A stretch of 64,000 nt of DNA, from contig NZ_CP047030.1 in NCBI RefSeq assembly GCF_009796825.1, positions 896,001-960,000 on the forward strand, written 5' to 3'. This stretch comes from Algibacter sp. L3A6 (GTDB lineage: Bacteria > Bacteroidota > Bacteroidia > Flavobacteriales > Flavobacteriaceae). Both the position numbers and the translations under genes were made by a program. Below are positions 25,558 to 34,555 of the stretch, in pieces (the first letter of the stretch is position 1; each line of letters begins with the position of its first letter). Below the pieces are notes generated by a model. That model saw only the letters and a list, made by a program, of their open reading frames with translations, ran no database searches and was not told where the DNA came from.

Positions 25558-28500
25558 TGGAATTAGAGCAATTAAACGAGCTACTTAAAAAGCACGAATT
25601 AGAGTTAGTAATCGGTCTGGAAACACACGTACGATTAAACACAAAATCAAAATTATTTTGTTCTTGTCCAAACGAAGAAATAGATACACCTAACCAAAAT
25701 ATTTGTTCGGTTTGTACTGGCCAAATGGGTGTTTTACCATCCATTAATAAAGAAGCCATTACAAAGGCTATTTACTTTGGTAAAGCGGTAAAATCTACGT
25801 TTGAAAATGAAGTAATTTCTTGGGATAGAAAACATTACGAATACCCAGACAACCCAAAAAATATACAAATTACACAGTTTCATAATCCTGTTATTCCTGA
25901 CGGACAAGTCTCTTGTTTCAGAAATGACGGTTCTCAATTTACGGTGAATTTAACGCAAGTTCACATTGAGGAAGATGCTGCGAAATTAATGCATGAGAAA
26001 AAAATCTCGTTAGTCGATTTTAACAAAGCAGGTGTTCCTCTTATTGAGATTGTTACAGAGCCTTGTATTCGCCATATTGAAGATGCTTCAACCTATGCAC
26101 AGTACATTCAACGTATTGTTCAAAACTTAAAAATATCTGAAGCTAACCTTGAAAAAGGAGAGTTTAAATCGGATGTTTCTGTATCGCTTCGTAAAAAACA
26201 GAGCTACGAACTAAACCCGAGAACTGAGATTAAAAACTTAAACTCGTTTAAGTTTATGATTGATGCTTTAAAAGAAGAAGTAGAAAAACAACTTAATTAC
26301 TACTTAGAGAATAAAGCTTTTAGACCAGACCAAACTACGGTGCTTTGGGATGCCGATTTAAAGCAAACTAAAACCATGCGTAAAAAGGAATTTGAGGCAG
26401 ACTACCGTTTTATTTCGGAGCCAGATTTACCTTTTGTAAACATTAAAGACGTTGTAGAATCTATTGATGTTGATTTAAGCACATTACCTTTTGCTGTAGA
26501 ATCTATTTTAATAAAAGGTGGTGTTTTACCACAGGATGCTAAGTTTTTCACAGCCGATTCATTACGATCGGAAACCTTTGTTGCCATCAACAACGTTATC
26601 AAAGAACCATCGTTTGTTGCGAAAACATTAACCAACAACATTAAAGCGGAAGACTATACAAGCATTGAAAACATTGCTGATTTTATAGAAATCTTTAGCT
26701 TATTTAAAAATGAAAATGTAACGCCTGTTTTAGCTCAAAACGCTATCCAGTCGTTATTAGCAGATTCAAAATTCGATTACAAAACGTATTTTGAAGCCAA
26801 TACTATTTCCGAAGAAAAAATAGAAAATGCTATTGCAAAAGTTATTTCAGAAAATGGAGCTGTTGCCAATGACATTAAATCTGGAAACCAAGGTAAAGCT
26901 GGTATTTTAGTAGGAAAGGTAATTGCTATAATTGGCAAAGGTGCTTCAGGAAAAGTAATTCGTGAAGGGATTTTAAAACAAGTTCAAACTTCTGGAGCTA
27001 ATGTTGAAGCTGTTGCAACTCGTCAACAACCAGAAACCAACAAAGTTCAGACTGTAAAACAAAAAGAAGAGGAAATTCTCCCTGAAATTCCCTTAGTTAT
27101 AAAAGATGAATACAGAACGCATTTAATCTCAGATGTGTCTGAAGAAAACATAGCAGAAACGGTTACTTTTTCTGGATGGGTTTCTTCTGTGCGAGATCAC
27201 GGTGAATTAATGTTTATTGATTTACGCGATTCGAGTACTCAAATTTTCCAAGTACGCTTAAGTCGAGAATCTTTCGCGAATTTAGATGAGCTTGTAAAAC
27301 TTAAACCAGAATCTGTTATTACAGTAACTGGCGCTATTGTTCAACGTAAAGAAGATGATTATAATGCATCTTTAAAAACGGGAACTATAGAATTAGAAGC
27401 TACAGATTTAGATATTTTAAATCTATCTAAAACGCTTCCTTTTGAAATTAAACGCGCTACAAAAACGAATGAGAATGTTCGTTTTCAGTATAAATATTTA
27501 GATCACAGAAATGATGATGTACGTCGTGTAATCGTGAATCGCCATAAGGTGATTAAAATGATGCGTGATATTTTGGACGAAGACGATTTCCTAGAAATTG
27601 AAACGCCAATTTTAAGTGCCGGTACCGATGAAGGCGCTCGTGAGTTTATTGTGCCAACACGTAAACAAGCTGGTGCATTTTACACGTTGCCGCAAGCACC
27701 TCAGCAATTTAAACAAATGTTGATGGTTAGTGGTTACGAGAAATATTTCCAAATTGCACGTTGTTTTAGAGATGAAGATTCTCGTGGTGATCGCCAACCA
27801 GAATTTACACAGCTCGATATAGAAATGGCTTACGCTAGCATGCAACAAATTATTGATTTAAACACCAATATGTTTAATGCTATCGTTAAGAAAATATATG
27901 GAAAAAAATGGGTTTTACATCCGTTTGAAGTGATTACCTATAAAGAAGCGATGGATTTTTACGGTTGCGACCGTCCAGATTTACGTTTTGGGTTAAAGTT
28001 GCAAGACATTACAGAAATTGTAAAAGACACCAGCTTCCAAGTATTTAGCAAACCTATTGAAGAAGGTGGTATTGTAAAATGCATAAAAGTTTCTTCCGAA
28101 GAACAAGGTAAAAAACGCTTATCTAAAGGGCAGATTGAAAAACTTACCGGCATTGCACAACAACATGGTTTAGGCGGTTTAGCCTATATTATCGTTAATG
28201 AAAATGATTTACAATCGCCAATTATTAAATTTTTAGGTGAAGATATTGCTGCAGGAATTATAAAAACCACTAACGCTCAAGTTGGTGATATTGTCTTTTT
28301 CTCGGCTGCCGATTATGAAACAGCCAACAAAGCTTTAGATGCAGTTCGTCAAGAACTAGGGAGCATGTTACGTTTGATTAACCCAAAGGAATTAAGACCT
28401 GCTTGGGTTATTGATTTCCCTATGTTTGAAAAAACAGATGAAGGCCGTTGGACCTTTACACACAACCCATTCTCGATGCCTGCAATATATGATATTGAGA

Positions 28501-28892
28501 AGCACATGAATGGTAACGAAGATGAAATTGGAAGCATTATTGCACAGCAATATGATTTAATTCTGAATGGTTACGAAATTGGAGGAGGCTCTGTTCGTGC
28601 ACACAAACCAGAAATTTTAGAAGCTACATACAAGAACATGGGTTACAACAAGGAAGAAATGCTAAAAAGTGTTGGCACCATGTATAAAGCCTTCCATTAC
28701 GGAGCACCACCACACGGTGGAATTGCTTGGGGTGTAGACCGATTAATGATGATTTTAGAGAAAAAAGCATCTATTAGAGAGGTTATGGCATTTCCAAAAA
28801 CAGGAACTAGTGAAGATTTACTTTTTGGAGCACCTTCATTATTATCTGATAGAAAAATAGAAGAAATGAATGTTAAAGTGATGCGCAAGTAA
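25557..28892 (+). CDS. gatB/aspS: Fused GatB amidotransferase subunit and aspartyl-tRNA synthetase
   Basis: One 1111-residue chain joins two enzymes. Residues 1 to about 485 are GatB: IGLETHVRLNTKSKLFCSC, the CxC...CxxC zinc cluster, and a YqeY-like tail (NDIKSGNQGKAGILVGKVI). A charged linker follows. From about residue 519 comes a full bacterial AspRS: an OB anticodon domain (GWVSSVRDHGELMFIDLRD), class II motif 2 (RCFRDEDSRGDRQPEFTQLD), an inserted GAD domain, and motif 3 (GGIAWGVDRLMM). A His in VRDHG is the residue linked to non-discriminating AspRS. The fusion would make Asp-tRNA(Asn) and amidate it on one polypeptide. There is no frameshift or internal stop. Confidence 0.95.
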   Translation: MELEQLNELLKKHELELVIGLETHVRLNTKSKLFCSCPNEEIDTPNQNICSVCTGQMGVLPSINKEAITKAIYFGKAVKSTFENEVISWDRKHYEYPDNPKNIQITQFHNPVIPDGQVSCFRNDGSQFTVNLTQVHIEEDAAKLMHEKKISLVDFNKAGVPLIEIVTEPCIRHIEDASTYAQYIQRIVQNLKISEANLEKGEFKSDVSVSLRKKQSYELNPRTEIKNLNSFKFMIDALKEEVEKQLNYYLENKAFRPDQTTVLWDADLKQTKTMRKKEFEADYRFISEPDLPFVNIKDVVESIDVDLSTLPFAVESILIKGGVLPQDAKFFTADSLRSETFVAINNVIKEPSFVAKTLTNNIKAEDYTSIENIADFIEIFSLFKNENVTPVLAQNAIQSLLADSKFDYKTYFEANTISEEKIENAIAKVISENGAVANDIKSGNQGKAGILVGKVIAIIGKGASGKVIREGILKQVQTSGANVEAVATRQQPETNKVQTVKQKEEEILPEIPLVIKDEYRTHLISDVSEENIAETVTFSGWVSSVRDHGELMFIDLRDSSTQIFQVRLSRESFANLDELVKLKPESVITVTGAIVQRKEDDYNASLKTGTIELEATDLDILNLSKTLPFEIKRATKTNENVRFQYKYLDHRNDDVRRVIVNRHKVIKMMRDILDEDDFLEIETPILSAGTDEGAREFIVPTRKQAGAFYTLPQAPQQFKQMLMVSGYEKYFQIARCFRDEDSRGDRQPEFTQLDIEMAYASMQQIIDLNTNMFNAIVKKIYGKKWVLHPFEVITYKEAMDFYGCDRPDLRFGLKLQDITEIVKDTSFQVFSKPIEEGGIVKCIKVSSEEQGKKRLSKGQIEKLTGIAQQHGLGGLAYIIVNENDLQSPIIKFLGEDIAAGIIKTTNAQVGDIVFFSAADYETANKALDAVRQELGSMLRLINPKELRPAWVIDFPMFEKTDEGRWTFTHNPFSMPAIYDIEKHMNGNEDEIGSIIAQQYDLILNGYEIGGGSVRAHKPEILEATYKNMGYNKEEMLKSVGTMYKAFHYGAPPHGGIAWGVDRLMMILEKKASIREVMAFPKTGTSEDLLFGAPSLLSDRKIEEMNVKVMRK

Positions 28893-28921
28893 AACTTTTC
28901 AATTTCATTTAAAATAAAACT

Positions 28922-28953
28922 AAAAGCTTCAGTTCATTCTGGAGCTTTTTTTT
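28922..28953 (+). terminator. Intrinsic terminator after gatB/aspS
   Basis: AAAAGCTTCAG (28922-28932) pairs with CTGGAGCTTTT (28939-28949; one G-U) around TTCATT and is followed by T residues. Confidence 0.82.
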
Positions 28954-29072
28954 GTTTAAAACTAGAGATAAGATTTAAAAAGCATAGAAAAAAGACTAGA
29001 GGTGTTAAATTGGCGGAACGAAATAACAAACGAGTACAATTACCTAATAATCAAAAACGAACTAAGACGATT

Positions 29073-29375
29073 CTACTTCGCCTCTGCCATATAATACAAA
29101 CGTTTTAAGCTTCTTTTAAGCATTGAAAACCTGTATATACCTATCATAAAAAATAAGGCACTAAAAACTAAACCGATAATAGTTAAATATTTAAAATTCG
29201 GAAATTCTTTTACTTGATATAAAGCAAGACTTCCTAAAAGCAAATACAGAGACGAACGAATATAAGATAGTAATGTACGCTCGTTTGCTAAACGTGTACG
29301 TTCTATAGCTAGGTAATCTCGTAGAATAACTTGTTGATCGGGTTTAAAATCGCGACCAAAACTTAAAAGTTTCAT
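29073..29375 (-). CDS. DUF202 domain-containing membrane protein
   Basis: This 100-residue protein has the DUF202 signature RDYLAIERTRLANERTLLSYIR in its first half, followed by two hydrophobic segments (about 43-60 and 64-84) and a basic tail. DUF202 (YidH-like) proteins are small inner-membrane proteins of unknown function. The gene stands alone on the minus strand. Confidence 0.82.
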   Translation of the reverse strand: MKLLSFGRDFKPDQQVILRDYLAIERTRLANERTLLSYIRSSLYLLLGSLALYQVKEFPNFKYLTIIGLVFSALFFMIGIYRFSMLKRSLKRLYYMAEAK

Positions 29376-29530
29376 GTTTCTAAATTTTCATATAAAAATA
29401 CATATTTTTCATCGAAATCTAATTAATCGAACGATTTACAATTCAAATTAAAAAAGGTTGACTAACTATTGTTAACTTTAGCAAACTAAAACGACTGTAT
29501 AAAATCAAAAAAACATTTAAAATTAAAATC

Positions 29531-30073
29531 ATGAAAAAAACAACCCTATTAATGAGTCTTGTATTTGTATTTGCACTTTTATTATCAACAAATGTAAGCG
29601 CACAAAAATTCGCAAAACTAGACAAAAGCCCAATGGATGCTGCTGCATTCCCTACAAATTATAAAGACGCAAATAAATCAATAAAAATAATTTATAGCCG
29701 TCCACAACTTAAAGGAAGAGATTTAGCAACCTTAGCACCAAATGGTAAAGTTTGGAGAGTTGGAGCAAACGAAGCTGCAGAATTAACACTTTTTTCAGAC
29801 ATGAAACTTGGAGATTCTAGCGTTAAATCTGGAACGTATACATTTTATTTAATTCCTAACGAAAAAGAATGGACTGCAATAATCAGTACAGATTTAAACG
29901 TTTGGGGTTCTTATTTTTATAATGAAGCTAACGATGTAGCAAGATTATCTGTCCCAGTAACTTCTGGAGATGATTTAGATGCTTTCTCAATTGTTTTTGA
30001 TGAAGCTGATGGAGCAATCAACATGCATTTAGGTTGGGGAACTACTCGTATAGCAGTACCTTTTACTAAATAA
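29531..30073 (+). CDS. DUF2911 domain-containing exported protein
   Basis: A 180-residue protein with a clear signal peptide (cleavage near residues 22-25, after VSAQ) and a single DUF2911 domain: SIKIIYSRPQLKGR, PNGKVWRVGANEAAELTLFSD, and a C-terminal beta segment ending WGTTRIAVPF. DUF2911 proteins are frequent, often abundant, periplasmic or secreted proteins in Bacteroidota with no assigned activity. It is monocistronic with its own terminator. Confidence 0.87.
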   Translation: MKKTTLLMSLVFVFALLLSTNVSAQKFAKLDKSPMDAAAFPTNYKDANKSIKIIYSRPQLKGRDLATLAPNGKVWRVGANEAAELTLFSDMKLGDSSVKSGTYTFYLIPNEKEWTAIISTDLNVWGSYFYNEANDVARLSVPVTSGDDLDAFSIVFDEADGAINMHLGWGTTRIAVPFTK

Positions 30074-30098
30074 GAAAAATATAATTTTATTAAATAAA

Positions 30099-30132
30099 AA
30101 AATCCCGAAAGCATAAGTTTTCGGGATTTTTT
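30099..30132 (+). terminator. Intrinsic terminator after the DUF2911 gene
   Basis: AAAATCCCGAAA (30099-30110) pairs with TTTCGGGATTTT around a short loop (30111-30118) and is followed by T residues. Confidence 0.88.
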
Positions 30133-30255
30133 ATACTCTTTAATCTAGTCGAAACACTTCATTTAAAAAAAATAGAAACATTAAAGACTAACTCTTTTAA
30201 CAGCTGTTTTACGATAAACTTCTGTTAAACAAAACGGTAAAATATTTAGAAACAT

Positions 30256-30263
30256 TACCTTTG
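30256..30263 (+). promoter_or_regulatory. -7 promoter element of the metal-efflux operon
   Basis: TACCTTTG is an exact TAnnTTTG match only 8 bases before the start codon of the HYC_CC_PP gene, which again implies a very short leader. Confidence 0.6.
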
Positions 30264-30271
30264 CAATAATT

Positions 30272-30685
30272 ATGAAGAAATTTTTCCATAAAATAATGTC
30301 GTTCGTAATGGCTATTGTAGTGTCATTCTCTACAATGTCATTCACTATGAACATGCATTACTGTGGAGATACTTTAGTTGAAACCGCATTATTTAACAAA
30401 GCAGAAGGTTGCGGCATGAAAATGGAAAAACCTGCAACTAAAAAATGTTCTATTACAAAGAAAAACTGCTGTAATGATGAACAATTAGTAGTTGATGGTC
30501 AAAATGAATTACAACTACAAGTAGACCAAATTTCTTTTGAACAACAAGTTTTTATAGCTTCATTTGTTTATACGTATATCAATCTTTTTGAAGGTGTCGA
30601 AAATAACACATCTTCTTTTGAAACGTATCACCCACCACTCGTCACAACGCAAATCTTTAAGTTAGACGAGACTTATTTAATCTGA
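30272..30685 (+). CDS. HYC_CC_PP family exported protein
   Basis: This 137-residue protein has an N-terminal hydrophobic signal (residues 7-25) and the three marks that name the family: HYC (29-31), a CC pair (66-67) and a late HPP (in TYHPPLV). Extra Cys, Met and His residues (GCGMKMEK) suggest metal binding. Family members sit next to copper or heavy-metal efflux genes in Bacteroidota, as here, where it heads the operon. The exact role, perhaps metal sensing or periplasmic binding, is unknown. Confidence 0.82.
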   Translation: MKKFFHKIMSFVMAIVVSFSTMSFTMNMHYCGDTLVETALFNKAEGCGMKMEKPATKKCSITKKNCCNDEQLVVDGQNELQLQVDQISFEQQVFIASFVYTYINLFEGVENNTSSFETYHPPLVTTQIFKLDETYLI

Positions 30686-30704
30686 TTTTAAAACAATAGA
30701 CTGT

Positions 30705-30735
30705 ATTATCCAGTGATTTCTATCATTAGGATAAT
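30705..30735. repeat. Inverted repeat between the HYC_CC_PP and RND genes
   Basis: ATTATCC (30705-30711) and GGATAAT (30729-30735) flank a 17-base loop in the 117-base gap before the RND pump gene. Flanking ACTGTATT octamers add a direct repeat. It may shape mRNA processing or translation of the pump gene; no T-run follows. Confidence 0.35.
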
Positions 30736-30802
30736 GTACTGTATTCGGTGTTTTCCTATTTGGGAAGTCACCTCTTTCTAATTGTTTTAAACATCAAACC
30801 TT

Positions 30803-33800
30803 ATGCTAAATAGAAGCATTAAATTTCTAATAGAAAATAAACTTGTAGCCGTATTATTACTTGCCCTTTTTATTGGTTGGGGAACTGTAAATGCACCATT
30901 TAATTGGGATGCTGGCTTTTTACCAAGCGATCCTGTTGCTGTAGATGCCATTCCTGATATTGGCGAAAACCAACAAATTGTATTCACAAAATGGGATGGT
31001 CGATCGCCTCAAGATATTGAGGATCAAATTACCTACCCATTAACCTCTTCCCTATTGGGAATTCCTGGAGTAAAAACCATTCGAAGTTCGTCTATGTTTG
31101 GATTCTCTAGTATCTACGTCATTTTTGAAGAAGATGTTGAGTTTTACTGGAGCCGTAGCCGTATTTTGGAAAAGCTAAATTCTTTACCAAGTAACTTATT
31201 ACCAGAAGGTATAAATCCTGCTTTAGGACCAGACGCTACAGGTTTAGGGCAAATATTTTGGTATACTTTAGAAGGTCGTGACGCAGACGGAAACGTGACT
31301 GGCGGTTGGGATTTACAAGAACTAAGAAGTATTCAAGATTACTATGTGAAATACGGCTTATCTTCTGCTATTGGTGTTGCTGAAGTCGCTTCTATTGGTG
31401 GTTATGTTCAAGAATATCAAGTCGATGTTAATCCCGAATTAATGCGCCAATACAATATTGGTTTAAACCAAGTTGTAAAAGCGGTTAAAAATAGTAATCA
31501 AGACATTGGCGCCCAAACGTTAGAGATTAATCAAGCGGAATATTTAGTACGTGGTTTAGGCTATGTAAAATCTGTTGAAGATATTGAAAACGCTGTAGTG
31601 ACTTCCGCCGACTTTACGGCTATTAAAATTAAAGATATTGGTAAGGTTACCTTAGGTCCTGCTGCACGAAGAGGGATTTTAGACAAAGAAGGTGCTGAAG
31701 TTGTTGGTGGTGTTGTAGTGGCAAGATATGGCGCCAATCCGATGGAAGTCATTACCAATGTAAAAGCAAAAATTAACGAGCTTAAAGGCGGTTTGCCCTC
31801 TAAAGTATTAGCAGATGGACGCATCTCTCAATTAACGGTGGTTCCTTTTTACGATCGTACAGAATTGATTGTAGAAACCTTAGACACCCTTAACGAAGCA
31901 TTGACATTAGAGATATTAATTACCATTTTGGTGATTATAATAATGGTTTTTAATTTAAGAGCTTCCATTTTAATTTCAGGATTATTACCAGTGGCTGTTT
32001 TAATGGTTTTTGTTGCCATGAAACTGTTTAACATAGATGCTAATATTGTGGCGCTTTCGGGTATTGCTATTGCTATTGGAACTATGGTTGATGTGGGCGT
32101 CATACTAGCCGAAAACATGATTCGACATTTGGACGACGATGCTTTAAGACTTCGTGAAGATGGAACAGAATACACTATTAATGAAGTTATTTACAACGCT
32201 ACAGCGGAAGTATCTGGTGCTATTTTAACTGCCGTTTTAACTACTATTATCAGTTTTGTACCCGTATTTACTATGATTGGTGCAGAAGGGAAATTGTTTA
32301 GACCTTTAGCCTTTACAAAAACGATGGCATTGTCAGCCTCTTTGGTGATCGCCTTGTTTTTAATTCCACCTTTTGCAGCGTATTTATTCCGAAAAACAAC
32401 ATTAAAAAATTCCTTTAGATATTTTTTAAATAGCGTTTTAATACTTGCGGGAATTGCAATTATTATTTACGGATTTTGGTTAGGATTACTCTTAGTTGCT
32501 TTTGGTATCACTGGTTTACTAGGTGTTTTAGAGAGATTAGATAAGAAAAAAATAAATCTAATAAATATTATTATTTCTTCGATTGCAATTGTTTGTCTAC
32601 TTGCCGAATATTGGAGACCGTTAGGTTTTAACCGCAGTATCATTGTCAATCTTATTTTTGTTGCTATTATATGCTTCGGAATTTTAGGTGTGTTTTCTGT
32701 TTTTAGAAGGTATTATAGTCAGATTCTAAACTGGGCTCTAGCCAATAAAGTATTGTTTTTAATAATTCCTGCGACCGTTCTTATATCCGGATTTTGGATT
32801 ATGAAAAATACAGGAAAAGAGTTTATGCCTTCCTTAAATGAAGGCTCGTTTTTATTAATGCCAACCTCCTTGCCTCATGCTGGTGTTGAAGAAAACAAAC
32901 GTGTACTTCAGCAATTAGACATGGCGGTTGCGACTATTCCAGAAATTGAAACTGTAGTCGGAAAAGCTGGTAGAACAGATTCGCCTTTAGATCCTGCGCC
33001 TTTATCCATGTATGAAAACATGATTCAATATAAATCGGAATACATGCGCAATTCCGAAGGAAAAAGACAGCGTTATAAAGTGAATGCTGACGGGTTGTTT
33101 GAGTTGAAAAACGGAATGTCATTGCGAGCAGAACAAAGTGAAGCGTGGCAATCTCTTAATGCAAAAGAACAACTTATCGAAGATAACAACGGTGAATATT
33201 ACAGAAACTGGCGACCAGAAATTAAAACTCCTGATGATATTTGGAACGAAATTGTACGTGTCACCAAATTACCAGGCGTGACGTCTGCACCAAAATTACA
33301 ACCTATAGAAACCCGATTGGTTATGTTACAAACCGGTATGCGTGCGCCAATGGGAATAAAAGTAAAAGGTCAAGATTTAAAACAAATTGAAGCGTTTGGC
33401 TTAGAATTGGAACGACTACTAAAACAAGCGGAAGGTGTTAAAATAGAAGCTGTTTTTGCAGATAGAATTGTTGGTAAACCTTACTTGTTAATTGATATCG
33501 ACAGAGAAAAAATAGCACGCTATGGTATTTCAATAGCAGATGTACAAAGTGTTTTAAAAGTTGCTATTGGTGGTATGGCATTAACACAAACCGTTGAAGG
33601 ACGAGAACGTTATGCTGTAAGAGTGCGTTACCCAAGAGAGTTACGTGGTAATCCGGAAGATATAAAAGACATTTATATTCCTGTAGAAACGGGTAGTCCT
33701 GTTCCTTTAAGTGAATTGGCAACCATTAAATACGAGCAAGGTCCACAAGTAATAAAAAGTGAAGACACCTTTTTAGTAGGCTATGTCTTGTTTGATAAAT

Positions 33801-34534
33801 TAGATGGTTTTGCAGAAGTTGATGTTGTAGAAAATGCACAAGCCTTGTTTCAACAAAAAATAGAATCTGGAGATCTAATGGTTCCAAAAGGTATCAGTTA
33901 CAAATTTACTGGTACTTATGAAAATCAATTACGTGCAGAAAAAACATTGTCTGTGGTTGTTCCGTTAGCATTGGCTATCATCTTTTTAATACTTTATTTT
34001 CAGTTTAAATCTGTTAGCACATCATTAATGGTATTTACCGGAATTACTGTAGCATTTGCTGGTGGTTTTATCATGATTTGGTTATATGGCCAAGATTGGT
34101 TTTTCAACTTTAGCTTGTTTGGCGAGAATATGCGAGACCTCTTTAACATGAAAACCATTAATTTAAGTGTTGCTGTTTGGGTTGGTTTTATTGCACTATT
34201 TGGTATTGCTACCGATGATGGTGTGGTTATGGCCACCTACCTAACACAAACTTTTGATCGCGAAAAACCGTCTGACAAAAAAAGTATTAGAGCTGCTGCT
34301 TTACATGCTGCCGAAAAACGTATTCGTCCGTGTTTAATGACTACAGTAACAACCATTTTAGCGTTGTTACCCGTTTTGACATCCACAGGTAAAGGAAGTG
34401 ATATCATGATTCCTATGGCAATTCCAATATTTGGAGGGATGGTTATTGACATTACCTCCTACTTTATTGTTCCGGTTTTATATAGCTGGAGAGAAGAGAT
34501 TAAAGTGAAAAGGCTTCAGAAAAAGAAAATATAG
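30803..34534 (+). CDS. CusA/CzcA family heavy-metal RND efflux permease
   Basis: A 1243-residue inner-membrane proton-driven pump of the heavy-metal RND class. It begins with IKFLIENKLVAVLLLALF (TM1), then DAIPDIGENQQIVFTKWDGRSPQDIE, and has the RND helix-4 acidic motif in GIAIAIGTMVDVGVILAENM. The C-terminal TM block contains FGIATDDGVVMATYL. It is about 200 residues longer than E. coli CusA, partly from an additional hydrophobic segment (about residues 530-640). With the adaptor and TolC-like channel of the same operon it would expel Cu+/Ag+ or a similar cation across both membranes. Confidence 0.93.
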   Translation: MLNRSIKFLIENKLVAVLLLALFIGWGTVNAPFNWDAGFLPSDPVAVDAIPDIGENQQIVFTKWDGRSPQDIEDQITYPLTSSLLGIPGVKTIRSSSMFGFSSIYVIFEEDVEFYWSRSRILEKLNSLPSNLLPEGINPALGPDATGLGQIFWYTLEGRDADGNVTGGWDLQELRSIQDYYVKYGLSSAIGVAEVASIGGYVQEYQVDVNPELMRQYNIGLNQVVKAVKNSNQDIGAQTLEINQAEYLVRGLGYVKSVEDIENAVVTSADFTAIKIKDIGKVTLGPAARRGILDKEGAEVVGGVVVARYGANPMEVITNVKAKINELKGGLPSKVLADGRISQLTVVPFYDRTELIVETLDTLNEALTLEILITILVIIIMVFNLRASILISGLLPVAVLMVFVAMKLFNIDANIVALSGIAIAIGTMVDVGVILAENMIRHLDDDALRLREDGTEYTINEVIYNATAEVSGAILTAVLTTIISFVPVFTMIGAEGKLFRPLAFTKTMALSASLVIALFLIPPFAAYLFRKTTLKNSFRYFLNSVLILAGIAIIIYGFWLGLLLVAFGITGLLGVLERLDKKKINLINIIISSIAIVCLLAEYWRPLGFNRSIIVNLIFVAIICFGILGVFSVFRRYYSQILNWALANKVLFLIIPATVLISGFWIMKNTGKEFMPSLNEGSFLLMPTSLPHAGVEENKRVLQQLDMAVATIPEIETVVGKAGRTDSPLDPAPLSMYENMIQYKSEYMRNSEGKRQRYKVNADGLFELKNGMSLRAEQSEAWQSLNAKEQLIEDNNGEYYRNWRPEIKTPDDIWNEIVRVTKLPGVTSAPKLQPIETRLVMLQTGMRAPMGIKVKGQDLKQIEAFGLELERLLKQAEGVKIEAVFADRIVGKPYLLIDIDREKIARYGISIADVQSVLKVAIGGMALTQTVEGRERYAVRVRYPRELRGNPEDIKDIYIPVETGSPVPLSELATIKYEQGPQVIKSEDTFLVGYVLFDKLDGFAEVDVVENAQALFQQKIESGDLMVPKGISYKFTGTYENQLRAEKTLSVVVPLALAIIFLILYFQFKSVSTSLMVFTGITVAFAGGFIMIWLYGQDWFFNFSLFGENMRDLFNMKTINLSVAVWVGFIALFGIATDDGVVMATYLTQTFDREKPSDKKSIRAAALHAAEKRIRPCLMTTVTTILALLPVLTSTGKGSDIMIPMAIPIFGGMVIDITSYFIVPVLYSWREEIKVKRLQKKKI

Positions 34535-34555
34535 CTTAGACTAAAAAAACATAAA

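Noticed and set aside
28955..29072. Possible small RNA between gatB/aspS terminator and the DUF202 gene
   Set aside because: No stable stem, promoter motif or terminator supports an RNA gene there.
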